From contig NZ_JARXYZ010000022.1 of assembly GCF_029894125.1 (NCBI RefSeq), positions 1-64,000 of the forward strand: DNA of 64,000 nt, in the 5' to 3' direction. Below the pieces are notes generated by a model. The model saw nothing but the letters and a program-made list of their open reading frames with translations. It did no database searches and was not told the origin of the DNA. Made by a program: the position numbers and the translations under genes. Of this stretch, positions 51,931-60,974 are shown piece by piece; position 1 is the stretch's first letter; each line of letters begins with the position of its first letter. This DNA comes from Kitasatospora sp. MAA19. GTDB lineage: Bacteria > Actinomycetota > Actinomycetes > Streptomycetales > Streptomycetaceae.

Positions 51931-51993
51931 GCCGCCGGCCGACGGGCCTGTCCGGATCCGACGGGGGCCGGACGGGCCCGTCGAGGTCCGTGG

Positions 51994-52194
51994 TCAGCGG
52001 TGGTGGTGGCTACCCATGGGGTGGTCGCACGCGCGGCACTTCCGGATGAACAGCAGGCTCACCCCGACGGTGACGAGCGCTCCCACCGTCACCCCGGTAC
52101 CCCGCGCCGCCTTGCGGGCCGCGTTGCCGCCGATCGAGCCGGTGCATCGCGAGCAGTTCTGACATCCGGTCCGGACCGGGATCTTCTTCCCCAC
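51994..52194 (-). CDS. Small membrane protein with paired Cys motifs and His tail
   Basis: This 66-aa protein starts at GTG 52194 with GGGAGGAACC eight bases upstream. It has a CQNCSRC cluster (~10-16), one membrane helix (TGVTVGALVTVGVSLLFI) and then KCRACDHPMGSHHHR. The Cys pairs on both sides of the helix and the His-rich end suggest metal binding. I do not know a named family; short streptomycete proteins with this look are annotated hypothetical. Confidence 0.65.
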   Translation of the reverse strand: MGKKIPVRTGCQNCSRCTGSIGGNAARKAARGTGVTVGALVTVGVSLLFIRKCRACDHPMGSHHHR

Positions 52195-52645
52195 GGCGGT
52201 TCCTCCCAAGCGCGATCCCGGCCAAGGCCGGGAAGGGGCGGGTCCAGGATGCTGGATGCCGGCGGCGCGTGGTGTGGACCGCGCGGTTTCGGCTGGTTTC
52301 GGCCGGTGTCCAGCAGACCGGGCGCCCCCTGATGTCCTCCCAGCGTACGAAGGCGCCCGGGCGGAGCCGAAACGGGGCGGGGTCAGGACTCCGTCCGTCG
52401 GCACGTCGTGTTCCATCGGCCGGCCCGTGCTCGCCGGCAGTGCCGCGCCGGAGGCGTTTCACCCCGGACGGCCCGACGCCCGTACGATCTGTCGGCTATG
52501 TGCGGATACCGTCGCCGAGCTGTGAATTCCTGCTGGCGGAAGAGGTCGTGGACCCCCTAAGGTCGGCGAGCCTGCCCCGGTCGGGGCTTCGGCGTGGCCA
52601 GCGCGGATGTCCGGGCGCGCGGCAAATCCAGGAGTTGACGGTCTG
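52195..52645. other. Intergenic region without supported features
   Basis: This 451-bp region lies between two divergent small-membrane-protein genes. Several short frames exist on both strands but none has homology or a good start. I see no strong palindrome or RNA structure. Confidence 0.4.
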
Positions 52646-53458
52646 ATGGTGTGTGTGGTGTGCGGGGCGCGTCCCGTGGGGACCGAGAGCGGGCGCTGCT
52701 TCGGCTGCACCGAGGCGACTCCGGGCTGGCTGGCGGCATACCGCTCGGCGAACGGCCTCGCGGTGGCGGTCTTCGTCCTGCTGGGGCTGAGCGCCGCAGT
52801 GTCGGCATGGGTGGTCGTGATCGACCTCTGGAGCGACACGATCCTCGGTCGGCTTCTGGACGGGTCGGGCGACGTCGGCGCCGACGAGGTCGCCTCGCTG
52901 GGCACTCTGGCGACCGGGGTGAACACATTCTCGATCGTGGTGATGCTGGCCACCGCCGTGGTGTTCATCCGCTGGTTCCACCGTGTCCGCCAGAACGCCG
53001 ATCTGCTGGTGCCGAACGGGCACCGCCTCGGGCGCGGCTGGACCATCGGCTCCTGGTTCACCCCGATCGTCCTGCTGTGGTTCCCCTGGCAGTTGATGGT
53101 GGACTGCTGGCAGGCGAGCGCCCCACTCGACGCCGACGGACGACGGCCTACGCTGTCGCAGCGGGTTCTGGTCCTGTGGTGGTCCACCTGGATCGGCTCG
53201 CTTCTGGTCGGCTGGTACGCCTACTCCGTCCTGAAGTCCGTGCACATAGCGGTGGACGGCAGCCTGGAGGAACTGCGCAGCGCGGTTCGGGTGGAGACGG
53301 CCGGGGCGGCGCTGAGGCTGGTGGCGGCCGTGGCCGCGATCGTGGTGGTGCACCGGCTGACGGCCATGCAGCAGGCGCGCCGGGCCCACGTCAATCCGAT
53401 CGCCGCCAGGGCCGCCCAGCTGGCGGCCGAGCGGAGCCGGGCCCGCACCGACGCATGA
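52646..53458 (+). CDS. DUF4328 membrane protein
   Basis: The protein (270 aa) starts with a small zinc-ribbon-like segment CVVCGARPVGTESGRCFGC. About five membrane helices follow, with the DUF4328 signatures FIRWFHRVRQNAD, GWTIGSWFTPIVLLWFPWQL and WWSTWIGSLL. The function is unknown. ATG 52646 has GGAG upstream at slightly long spacing; an in-frame ATG at 52607 is less likely. A small gene follows at 53516. Confidence 0.85.
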   Translation: MVCVVCGARPVGTESGRCFGCTEATPGWLAAYRSANGLAVAVFVLLGLSAAVSAWVVVIDLWSDTILGRLLDGSGDVGADEVASLGTLATGVNTFSIVVMLATAVVFIRWFHRVRQNADLLVPNGHRLGRGWTIGSWFTPIVLLWFPWQLMVDCWQASAPLDADGRRPTLSQRVLVLWWSTWIGSLLVGWYAYSVLKSVHIAVDGSLEELRSAVRVETAGAALRLVAAVAAIVVVHRLTAMQQARRAHVNPIAARAAQLAAERSRARTDA

Positions 53459-53515
53459 GCGGCGACCGGACGCGGCGGGGCCGGTGGCGGCGACGGTGAG
53501 CCGACCACCGCCGAC

Positions 53516-53830
53516 GTGCCGAACCAGCCCACGCGACGCCAGGGCCGTCGTGGCGTGCTGGTGGCCTCCATCGCGACGGTGGCCGTGCTGGGGGCCGGGG
53601 CCCTCACCGTCAAGGCCATGGACCAGCGGACACCCGGAGGTACCGCCGCAGCCACCGGCCCCGCGAGCACCCCGGAGCCGTCGGCGACGCCCTCCCCGGC
53701 CCCGCCCTTGGACGGCAAGGCCGGCACGCCCTCCGCTTCCGCCTCCGGCGCGGTTGACGGCAGTGGGTGCGCCGCCTCAGCTGCGCTGCACGGTGAACAG
53801 GTCGACGGCTGTGCCGTTCTCGGTGAGTGA
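53516..53830 (+). CDS. Hypothetical membrane-anchored protein
   Basis: From GTG 53516 the frame encodes 104 residues: a basic start, one hydrophobic segment (GVLVASIATVAVLGAGALTV) and a Pro/Ser/Ala-rich tail with two Cys. Its last 54 bp overlap, antisense, the 3' end of the phosphatase gene. There is no homology that I recognise. It could be a real small exported protein or a chance frame. Confidence 0.45.
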   Translation: MPNQPTRRQGRRGVLVASIATVAVLGAGALTVKAMDQRTPGGTAAATGPASTPEPSATPSPAPPLDGKAGTPSASASGAVDGSGCAASAALHGEQVDGCAVLGE

Positions 53831-55447
53831 GCGCACCGTCAGCCGGGCCGGCTTGCCCGGGGTGGCGGGCGCCGCGTCGACCGCCACCAGGCAGTAGCCG
53901 GTGTAACGCACCCTGGACCAGGTGACCTTGACGGTGTGGTCGTGGCCGCTCGGATCGGAGATCACCATGGGGACGGGCGAGTCGTTCGGGGTCTCGTGCC
54001 CGAGGTAGGTGTCGGCGGCAGGGAAGGTGTAGAGCGCGTCACCGCCGCCTCCCGCGACGACGTAGGTGGTGCCGTCCTTCACGGGGTCGACGGTGCCGCC
54101 GGAGCCGACCTTACGGGTGGCCTTGCCGGCGCGGATGGGGTCGGTGCGCTCGTAGATGTGGTTGTGGCCGCTGAGCACCAGATCCACCTGGTACTTGTCG
54201 AACAGCGGGGCCCAGTCCTGCTGCGCACCGAGTTCGGCCCCGTTGTCGTGGCAGGTGGAGTACGTGCACTGGTGGAGGTAGACGACGACGAAGTCGATGG
54301 TCCTGTCGGCGCGGAGCGCGGCGAGTCGGCTCTCCAGCCACGTCTTCTGCTTGCCCTTGGTGTGGTTCAGGTTGGTCGGGGTGTTGTAGCAGATGTCGTT
54401 GCCGTCGAGGCTGATCAGGCCGACGTTCTGGTACCGCCAGGAGTAGATGCCGGTGGACTGGCCCCAGGCGTTGTCGGGCATCGTGAACCGCGCGCGGACG
54501 CCCCCGTAGCCGTCGGACGCGTACCACGGCTCCATCTCGTGGTTGCCGACCGCCATCATCCAGGGGGTGTGGGCGGCGACGGGATCGTTCTGCACGAAGA
54601 AGGCGTCCCACAGGCGGGCGTCGTATGTGTCGCCGGTCTGGCCGCTGCCGCCGCTGTTGGCGTACGACAGGTCGCCCATGTGGAGGTGGAAGGCGGGGCC
54701 GAGGCCGGCGACCAGCCGGCCGGTGGCGGCCGCGTTGGACCCGATGCCCTGGTCGCCGAAGGCCGTGAAGGTGAACCCGGTGCCGCGTCCCGGGGCGGGC
54801 GCGGTGCGGAAGCTCGCCACGTCGCCGGGCTGCGCGCGCTGCCCTGCGGGGTCGTAGCCCTGATGGCCCACGACGTAGTAGTACGTGGTGTCCGGGATCA
54901 GGCGGTCCAGCTGTGCGTGCAGGTAGTACTGGGTGACGGTCGTCGGCTTGACCAGGGATTGGTCCTCGACCGGGTGCTGCCAGGAGAGCTTGCTGACCAG
55001 CGTGCGGACTTCGGCGGCGACGGGGGAGCCGAAGTCGCCGGGCTGGAGGCCGATCCGGACGAAGGGCGCGGTCACCGCACCCGGTACCTGCCAGGAGACG
55101 ACCACCTGTTGGGACGGATCGGCCCCGAAGGCCAGGTGCCGGCCGAAGGGGCGCAGCGCGGACCCGGCGGCCCTCTCGCTCCTGGGCGCGGGCAGGGGCG
55201 GCGTGCCGAGGACGGTGGGGCGTGCGGAAGCGTGCGCGGTGCCGGGCAGCAGGATGCCGGCGGCGGCGAGGGCGGCTCCGCCCGCCGCGCCCACCCGGAG
55301 GAGGTCGCGCCGGGAGTGGCGGGCGGCGGGGCTCCCGTGCTGCTCGGCCGGGCGGGGCCGGGTGGTGTGGCCGGCCCGGTCGGTTGCGGCGGATTCGAGG
55401 GACGGCGCGTTGTCGGTGGACCGGCTGTGCCGTGAGGTCTCGGACAT
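53777..55447 (-). CDS. Tat-exported purple acid phosphatase-like metallophosphoesterase
   Basis: This protein (556 aa) has a Tat signal ~42 residues in (HSRRDLLRVGAAGGAALAAAG) and an N-terminal fibronectin-like domain (~95-215). The metallophosphatase domain shows AFGDQGIG, MGDLSYAN, VGNHEME, VYLHQCTYS and SGHNHIYERT, the metal ligands of purple acid phosphatases. It probably releases phosphate from organic esters outside the cell. The N-terminal ~40 residues before the Tat motif are unusually long, so a downstream start is possible. Confidence 0.92.
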   Translation of the reverse strand: MSETSRHSRSTDNAPSLESAATDRAGHTTRPRPAEQHGSPAARHSRRDLLRVGAAGGAALAAAGILLPGTAHASARPTVLGTPPLPAPRSERAAGSALRPFGRHLAFGADPSQQVVVSWQVPGAVTAPFVRIGLQPGDFGSPVAAEVRTLVSKLSWQHPVEDQSLVKPTTVTQYYLHAQLDRLIPDTTYYYVVGHQGYDPAGQRAQPGDVASFRTAPAPGRGTGFTFTAFGDQGIGSNAAATGRLVAGLGPAFHLHMGDLSYANSGGSGQTGDTYDARLWDAFFVQNDPVAAHTPWMMAVGNHEMEPWYASDGYGGVRARFTMPDNAWGQSTGIYSWRYQNVGLISLDGNDICYNTPTNLNHTKGKQKTWLESRLAALRADRTIDFVVVYLHQCTYSTCHDNGAELGAQQDWAPLFDKYQVDLVLSGHNHIYERTDPIRAGKATRKVGSGGTVDPVKDGTTYVVAGGGGDALYTFPAADTYLGHETPNDSPVPMVISDPSGHDHTVKVTWSRVRYTGYCLVAVDAAPATPGKPARLTVRSLTENGTAVDLFTVQRS

Positions 55448-55550
55448 GAGGCAAAGTTAGGAAACGTCACTAACCTTGGCAAGGGGGCGAACGGAGCCGA
55501 ATTCGGTTGCACCGCAGGCCGGTTGGCGAGCGATCACCCGGTACCGCGGG

Positions 55551-56126
55551 TCACGCCGTGCGGCCCGCGCGGGGGTCGAGGAGCTCGGCGACGAGGCGGC
55601 GCGCGTAGGCGGGGGCGAGGCCTGCCGGGCGGAAGAGGATGCGGTACATCAAGGGGGCGACGACGCCGTCCATGACCGTCTCGACGGCGGGGGTGTTCTC
55701 CTGGCGGTCGATCGCGCGGGTGAGGATGGCGTCGATCTGTTCGGCCGCGTAGGCCGAGCACTGGCCGGCGTTGCCGCCGTCCGGGTCGCCGAGCAGGGCG
55801 TCGCGGATGTAGGCGCGGCCCGAGGGGGACGCCATCTCGTCGAGGAACTGTTCGGCCCAGGCCGTCAGGTCGGACCTCAGGTCGCCGTGGTCCTCCGGCG
55901 CCGTGTCGGGTCGCAGGCGCTCCACCGCGACGTCCGACAGCAGCTCCTGCAGGTCGCCCCAGCGGCGGTAGACGGTCGAGGGGGTGACTCCTGCGCGGTG
56001 GGCGACGAGCGGCACCGTCAGTGCGTCGCGGCCCACCTCTGCCAGGAGTTCGCGGACGGCGGTGTGCACCGACGCCTGGACCCGGGCGCTGCGGCCGCCG
56101 GGGCGCACCATCGGTTTGCGGCTCAT
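55551..56126 (-). CDS. TetR-family regulator of the amidase unit
   Basis: This 191-residue repressor has an HTH (ELLAEVGRDALTVPLVAHRA, GVTPSTVYRRWGDLQELLSD) and a TetR_C domain with FLDEMASPSGRAYIRDALLG. It starts 29 bp downstream of the amidase stop on the same strand. The gap and the amidase 3' end carry a copy of a ~27-bp box that also occurs in the 57750-57993 divergent promoter region. This is good evidence that it controls both itself and that unit. Confidence 0.9.
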   Translation of the reverse strand: MSRKPMVRPGGRSARVQASVHTAVRELLAEVGRDALTVPLVAHRAGVTPSTVYRRWGDLQELLSDVAVERLRPDTAPEDHGDLRSDLTAWAEQFLDEMASPSGRAYIRDALLGDPDGGNAGQCSAYAAEQIDAILTRAIDRQENTPAVETVMDGVVAPLMYRILFRPAGLAPAYARRLVAELLDPRAGRTA

Positions 56127-56134
56127 GAAAGCAT

Positions 56135-56162
56135 CTTAAAACATATTTCTTGCGTTTAGTGG
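56135..56162. promoter_or_regulatory. Operator box copy upstream of TetR gene
   Basis: Starting CTTAAAACATAT and ending CTTGCGTTTAGTGG, this stretch matches 57863-57889 with four mismatches and one extra base. It begins 9 bp before the TetR start. Confidence 0.65.
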
Positions 56163-57553
56163 GCGGCGGCCGGTGCGAGTGCCCGGGCGGGCTGGGTCTG
56201 CTCGTAGGCGTGGCCGACCCGTAGCAGTGTGCGCTCCCCGAGCGGGCGGCCGAGCAGTTGCATGCCGATCGGCAGGCCCGCCGTGTCGTGGCCGACCGGG
56301 ACGGACAGGGCGGGCACCCCGGTGATGTTGGCCGGGGCGGAAAGGCGTACGAGGGCGTCGGAGACGCTCTCGGCCGTGCCGTCGGGCCAGCTGACCGTCT
56401 CCTCGCCGGCCCGCACCGCGGTGATCGGGACGGTCGGGGCGGCGATCACGTCGACCTCCGCGAGCATGCGGCCCCACTCGCTCCGCATCAGCGTCCGGGA
56501 GCGCTGGGCGCGCAGGTAGTCGCCGGCGGTCATCAGCTCGCCGGCCTCCAGGAGGACGCGCACATCCGCCTGGTACAGCTCGGGGACCGTCCGCAGGCCG
56601 GCCTCGTGGTAGGCGCTGGCCTCCGGCGCCACCAGGCCCCACAGGGTGGCCTGGATGTAGCGGGTCATCGGGATGTCGACCTCGACGAGCCGTGCGCCGA
56701 GCGCCTCCAACTGCCCGATGGCGCGCCGGACGGCGGCCTCCACCTGGGCGTCGACGTGGTCGAAGTAGTAGGTGCGCGGCACGCCGACGCGCAGCCCCGT
56801 CAGATCCGTGTCCGCGCCCGGCCGGTGGTCGACGGCGGGGGTGGCCAGCGAGGCGGGGTCGCGCGGGTCGTGCCCGGCGAGGGCGTTCAGGACGATGGCC
56901 GCGTCCTCGACGGTACGGGTGATCGGGCCGACGTGGTCCAGCGACCAGGACAGGGACGTGACGCCGTGGCGGGGGACCAGGCCGTAGGTCGGCTTGAGGC
57001 CGACGACCCCGTTGAGCGCGGCGGGTACGCGGATCGACCCTCCGGTGTCGGTGCCCAGGGCGAAGGTCGCCGTGCCCGAGGCGACGGCGACGGCGGATCC
57101 GCCGCTGGAGCCGCCGGCGACCCGGCCGCGGTCCCAGGCGTTGCCGGTCTGCGGGGTGGTCAGGCCGTAGGCGAACTCGTGGGTGTGCGTCTTGCCGACC
57201 AGGACCGCGCCGGCCGCCGTCAGGCGCGCGGCGACCGTGCTGTCGGCCCGAGCGCGGTGGTCGGCGCGGACCCGGGAGCTGGCCGTGGTGGGGAGCCCGG
57301 CGACGTCGATCAGGTCCTTGAGCCCGGCCGGGACGCCGTGCAGCGGCCCCCGGTCCCGGCCCAGCGCTGCTTCGCGCTCGGCCTCGCGCGCAGCCCGTCG
57401 GGCCTGCTCCGCGGTGACCGTGACGTAGGCGCCGAGCTGCGGTTCGACCTGCTCGATGCGGTCGAGGACCGAGTCCACCAGCTCGACGGGGGAGAGCCGC
57501 CGGGCCCGGATCGCCTCCGCGGCGGCGGCGAGGGAGAGCTCATACGGTCGCAT
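56156..57553 (-). CDS. Amidase-signature hydrolase (AtzE/GatA-like)
   Basis: This enzyme (465 aa) has the Ser-cisSer-Lys triad of the amidase signature family: Lys in PAGLKDLID, the Gly/Ser loop AGGSSGGSAVAVASG, and the nucleophile region GTDTGGSIRVPAAL. It hydrolyses a C-N bond in an amide substrate in the cytoplasm. The gene overlaps by 14 bp a small AtzG-like subunit gene, as in 1-carboxybiuret hydrolase AtzE-AtzG, so it probably works as a two-subunit enzyme. The substrate is unknown; GatA of tRNA amidation is unlikely here. Confidence 0.9.
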   Translation of the reverse strand: MRPYELSLAAAAEAIRARRLSPVELVDSVLDRIEQVEPQLGAYVTVTAEQARRAAREAEREAALGRDRGPLHGVPAGLKDLIDVAGLPTTASSRVRADHRARADSTVAARLTAAGAVLVGKTHTHEFAYGLTTPQTGNAWDRGRVAGGSSGGSAVAVASGTATFALGTDTGGSIRVPAALNGVVGLKPTYGLVPRHGVTSLSWSLDHVGPITRTVEDAAIVLNALAGHDPRDPASLATPAVDHRPGADTDLTGLRVGVPRTYYFDHVDAQVEAAVRRAIGQLEALGARLVEVDIPMTRYIQATLWGLVAPEASAYHEAGLRTVPELYQADVRVLLEAGELMTAGDYLRAQRSRTLMRSEWGRMLAEVDVIAAPTVPITAVRAGEETVSWPDGTAESVSDALVRLSAPANITGVPALSVPVGHDTAGLPIGMQLLGRPLGERTLLRVGHAYEQTQPARALAPAAAH

Positions 57554-57749
57554 CGTGCTGCTCCTCTCCGGCGCGGTAGGCGCCGGCGGGTGGGGTGTCC
57601 CCGAAGTCGAGCTCCCGCAGGAGCGCGACGACGGAGTGGAGGTGGTTGGCGGTGGCCGCGACCGCGGTGTGGCGGTCGGCGGGCAGCGGAAGTCCGGCGC
57701 GGGCGGCCCAGCGGGCGGCCTCGGGCGGTGTGAGGTCAGCGGAGGGCAT
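57540..57749 (-). CDS. AtzG-like (DUF4089) small subunit
   Basis: This 69-residue protein resembles GatC/AtzG-type subunits: LPADRHTAVAATANHLHSVV and ALLRELDFGDTPPAGAY. AtzG partners stabilise the amidase AtzE. The gene lies just upstream of and overlaps the amidase gene, with AGGAGAG before its ATG 57749. The pair is divergent from the metallo-beta-lactamase gene. Confidence 0.8.
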   Translation of the reverse strand: MPSADLTPPEAARWAARAGLPLPADRHTAVAATANHLHSVVALLRELDFGDTPPAGAYRAGEEQHDATV

Positions 57750-57829
57750 GGGCGATCTCTCCTGGTCGGGGCCTGGTAGGGGCCTGGTCGGGGCTGGAGC
57801 GAGATGGCCCTCGCTCCAAAAGCTAATGG

Positions 57830-57889
57830 TTTGCTTTAGGTGGACTGTAGGTTCTATCGTGGCTTAAAGCAAATCCCTTGCGTTTGTGG
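57830..57889. promoter_or_regulatory. Operator region between amidase unit and MBL gene
   Basis: TTTGCTTTA (57830-57838) and TAAAGCAAA (57865-57873) are a perfect 9-bp inverted repeat. The right arm is part of the 27-bp box 57863-57889 shared with 56135-56162. It lies about 105 bp before the MBL start and 80 bp before the AtzG-like start, suited to control both directions. Confidence 0.7.
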
Positions 57890-57993
57890 AGCGGGGCTCG
57901 CGCGTCCAGCGGGATGTGTCGACCCGCCCGCGCCCCGCAGGCAACCGCCTGCGCCGCTGAGAGCGGCCGCCGAGAGCAAAGGAACGACGGATC

Positions 57994-58995
57994 ATGCAGA
58001 CTTCCCCCGCCGCCCCCATCCCCTTCTGGGCCGTGGGCGACGTCGCCGTCCACCGGGTCGACGAGGTCCTCCTGCCGCCCGCGACCGGACAGTGGCTGCT
58101 GCCCGACGCCACCCCCGAGGTGGTGGCCGGCCAGGACTGGCTGCGCCCCCACTTCGCCGACCACGAGGGCGCCCTGCGCCTCGCCAGCCACAGCTTCGCG
58201 TTCGTCGTGGACGGCCTGCGGGTCCTGGTCGACACCGGCATCGGCAACGGCAAGGAGCGGGCCAACCCGGCCTGGCACGACCTGAGGACCGACTACCTGG
58301 AGCGCCTCACCGCCGGCGGCTTCCCGCCGGAATCCGTCGACCTGGTGATCCTGACTCACCTGCACGCCGACCACGTCGGCTGGAACACGCGGGAGGTGAA
58401 CGGCGAGTGGATCCCCACCTTCCGCAACGCCCGCTACCTCACCACCCGTGCCGAGCGGGAGTTCTGGGCCGGGTACGCCATGGACGAGGCGCGTGCGCAG
58501 ATGTTCCGCGACTCCGTGATCCCGGTCGAGCGGGCGGGACTGCTGGACGCCGTCGACGTCCCGGCCGGGGGCGTCGTGATAGCCCCTGGTCTGCGCCTGA
58601 TCCCCACGCCCGGCCACACCCCCGGCCACGTCGCCGTCGAACTGACCAGCCGGGGTGCGGCGGCGCTGATCACCGGAGACTGCATCCACCACCCGGTCCA
58701 GCTCGCCCACCCCGCGATCGGCGCCTGCGTCGACATCGACCCGAGGCGGTCCGAGGCCTCCCGTCGCGCGCTGCTCGCCTCCGTCGCCGACACGGACACC
58801 CTCGTCCTCGGCACCCACTTCGCGCCGCCCACCGCCGGCCGCGTGATCACGCACGGGGGTGCCTACCGGCTCCTGCCCGTGCCCGCGGTCTGGCCGCCGC
58901 GCGGCCGAGCCCTTCGAGGAGCCCGGGAGGGCGGCGTCCGCCGCGACTGCGCCGAAACCGGCCGCCAACCCCCGAATACCGCCAGGTGCCCGTGA
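57994..58995 (+). CDS. Metallo-beta-lactamase-fold hydrolase
   Basis: This protein (333 aa) contains the zinc motif THLHADHVGW (~124-133), then TPGHTPGH, GDCIHH and GTHFAPPTAG, the order of ligands in quorum-lactonase-like and related MBL hydrolases. The last ~35 residues (after YRLLPVPA) are Arg-rich and unlike the family, so the true end may be altered by a frameshift. AAAGGAACG lies before ATG 57994. It is divergent from the amidase pair with a common operator, suggesting successive steps on one substrate. Confidence 0.88.
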   Translation: MQTSPAAPIPFWAVGDVAVHRVDEVLLPPATGQWLLPDATPEVVAGQDWLRPHFADHEGALRLASHSFAFVVDGLRVLVDTGIGNGKERANPAWHDLRTDYLERLTAGGFPPESVDLVILTHLHADHVGWNTREVNGEWIPTFRNARYLTTRAEREFWAGYAMDEARAQMFRDSVIPVERAGLLDAVDVPAGGVVIAPGLRLIPTPGHTPGHVAVELTSRGAAALITGDCIHHPVQLAHPAIGACVDIDPRRSEASRRALLASVADTDTLVLGTHFAPPTAGRVITHGGAYRLLPVPAVWPPRGRALRGAREGGVRRDCAETGRQPPNTARCP

Positions 58996-59086
58996 ATCCT
59001 GGCGCACTCGCCCAAAAGCCACCGTCGAACCACGTGACCGGCGTCACAAAATATCGCTCCGCCCGCGAACCGCTTGCGGCAGTCGT

Positions 59087-59096
59087 GGTCTAGACC
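59087..59096. promoter_or_regulatory. Palindrome GGTCTAGACC before the MFS gene
   Basis: This 10-bp perfect palindrome lies about 117 bp before the chosen MFS start, at the right end of the gap after the MBL gene. It could be an operator; no regulator is adjacent. Confidence 0.35.
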
Positions 59097-59212
59097 TATA
59101 AGTGGTCATGACAGGTGCGCCCCAAAAGCGCGCCGGCGCACGCCTGTTGTGCGACCGGCGCAGCCGCGGCGTCGACGTCTGCGCAGCGGATCCGGTCCGA
59201 GGTGGGGGTGGA

Positions 59213-60418
59213 GTGATAGGCGCCGAGCAGTTGCGCCGGCAGCGGAGGCTCTTCCTCGCCGTCGGGATCGACACGGTCGGCGCCGGTGTCTTCATGCCCC
59301 TGTCGCTGCTGTTCTTCGTCACCGTCCAGCACTTCTCGGCGGCGGCCGCAGGTACCGCCGTGACGGCGGGATCGATCGCCTCCTTCGCCGTCGTGCCGGT
59401 CTGCGGCAGGATCGTCCAGGCCGCCGGGCCGAAATCCTGCCTCCTCATCAGCAACGTGTTCACCGCGTGCGGATACGCCCTGTACTTCGCGGCCGGAGAC
59501 CTGTTCGTCGTGGCGGCCGCCGCCTTCGTCGTCATGGTCGCCGACCGCCTCTACGGAGCCGCCTGGCCGACGCTGCTCGCGCGGCTCGCGGAACCGGGGG
59601 AGCTCACCCAGTGGTTCTCCTCGATCAGCGCCCTCAGGACGACCTGCCTCGGCGCCGGCACCCTGGGGGCGACCGCGCTGATGGCCCTGGCCGGCGGGCG
59701 CGGCCTGGAGATCGCGCTGGCGCTGAACAGTGCGAGCTCCCTGCTCTCCGCCGTCCTCCTCCTCGGGGTCACGGCACCGGAGCCCGGACCGCAGGACGCG
59801 AAGGCGGCGAGGTCCAGCATCCGAGGCGCGATCGGCGACCGGCTCTTCCTGTCGCTGGTCGTGTCGCAGACGCTCCTGTCGGCGGCCTGGCTGATTCCGA
59901 CGGTGGCCTTCCCCGTCTACCTCGTTCAGTCCCTCGACCAGCCCGCCTACTGGCCGACCGCCGTGGTCGCCGTCCGCTACGCCACCATCGCCTGCCTGCA
60001 GATGCCGATCAGCCGCCGTCTGCGCGGCTGGACCCGGTCGCGGGTCCTGCGCCTCTCGATCGGCGTGGTGGCCGGGGCCATCGCCCTGACCGCGACGATC
60101 TCCGAGGCCCCGCACGCCCTGCAAGGGCCACTCGCCGTCCTGGTGGCGGCGGTCCTGGCCCTGGCGGAACTCGCGTCGAAACCGACCGCCGCCGCGGAGG
60201 CGGTGACGATGGCCCCCACCGGCGACGAAGGACCGTACATGTCCCTGTTCCAGGTGACCTGGACCGTGTCCTACGCCGTCGGGCCCGCCGTCATCGGCCT
60301 GGGCCTGCACAACCCCCCGCAGCTGTGGGCCGGTCTGGGCCTCTGCGTGGCCGCCAGCGCCCTGGCCCACCGCCTCAGGGCTCCGCTCCGGGGCCCCCGC
60401 AGCGCGCCCCTCATGTGA
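59213..60418 (+). CDS. MFS transporter
   Basis: This protein (401 aa from GTG 59213, preceded by GGGGTGGA) has about twelve membrane helices: FLAVGIDTVGAGVFMPLSLL, LFVVAAAAFVVMVADRLYGA, and later VLVAAVLALAELASK. A basic loop at the middle separates two six-helix halves. It is related to drug and sugar efflux proteins of the major facilitator superfamily; the substrate is unknown. The frame is open upstream to 59102, but that part is Arg/Asp-rich. Confidence 0.88.
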   Translation: MIGAEQLRRQRRLFLAVGIDTVGAGVFMPLSLLFFVTVQHFSAAAAGTAVTAGSIASFAVVPVCGRIVQAAGPKSCLLISNVFTACGYALYFAAGDLFVVAAAAFVVMVADRLYGAAWPTLLARLAEPGELTQWFSSISALRTTCLGAGTLGATALMALAGGRGLEIALALNSASSLLSAVLLLGVTAPEPGPQDAKAARSSIRGAIGDRLFLSLVVSQTLLSAAWLIPTVAFPVYLVQSLDQPAYWPTAVVAVRYATIACLQMPISRRLRGWTRSRVLRLSIGVVAGAIALTATISEAPHALQGPLAVLVAAVLALAELASKPTAAAEAVTMAPTGDEGPYMSLFQVTWTVSYAVGPAVIGLGLHNPPQLWAGLGLCVAASALAHRLRAPLRGPRSAPLM

Positions 60419-60419
60419 G

Positions 60420-60655
60420 TGCCGCCGGCCGGCCGGCGGTCGGTCCGTGTCGGGCGGAAGCCAGCGCAGCGCGAACCAGAGCTCCATCCGGACGTCCGCG
60501 TCGCGGAGGTCGAGCTCCGGCAACTCGCCGACCCGGGCGATGCGTTGGCGCACGGTGTTGCGGTGGAGCGGGAGCGCCGCGGCGGTACGAGGGCCGCACC
60601 GGACCCCGACGTGCTGGTCCTGCCCGCCGTGCTGCGGATGTTCGCCCCCACCCAC
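60420..60655 (-). pseudogene. PucR/CdaR-type regulator, C-terminal HTH fragment
   Basis: The minus strand encodes TAAALPLHRNTVRQRIARVG followed by LPELDLRDADVRMELWFALR, the terminal helix-turn-helix of PucR-family regulators (HTH_30). The rest of the protein is absent upstream and the frame has no stop just after the domain, so this is a decayed remnant. The region 60656-60974 holds nothing else that I can support. Confidence 0.6.
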
Positions 60656-60974
60656 CTGGACGCCTGACCTGCGGCGCCCACGGTGTTCACCCTTTCAGGT
60701 GAACGCCGCTGGCCTTTGCCGGTGGGGGCCGATCGTCGGCTGGATAGTGAGGGGGTCTCGGGAGGCGGCCCGGACGGCGACGGGCTCGCCTTGAACGGCC
60801 GACCCCCACGGCGTGGACCAACCCCATCGGCCACGACCGCAGGGACCTGGACGCCCTCGACGGTTCGGCGCTTCGACGCCGCGCCGCCTCGGCGCCCGAC
60901 CGCCGGTCGAGGTGACGACCGGGCACCAATCCGCATCGCTGTTCGTGGTCTCGACTCGCCCCAAGGGAGGACAC

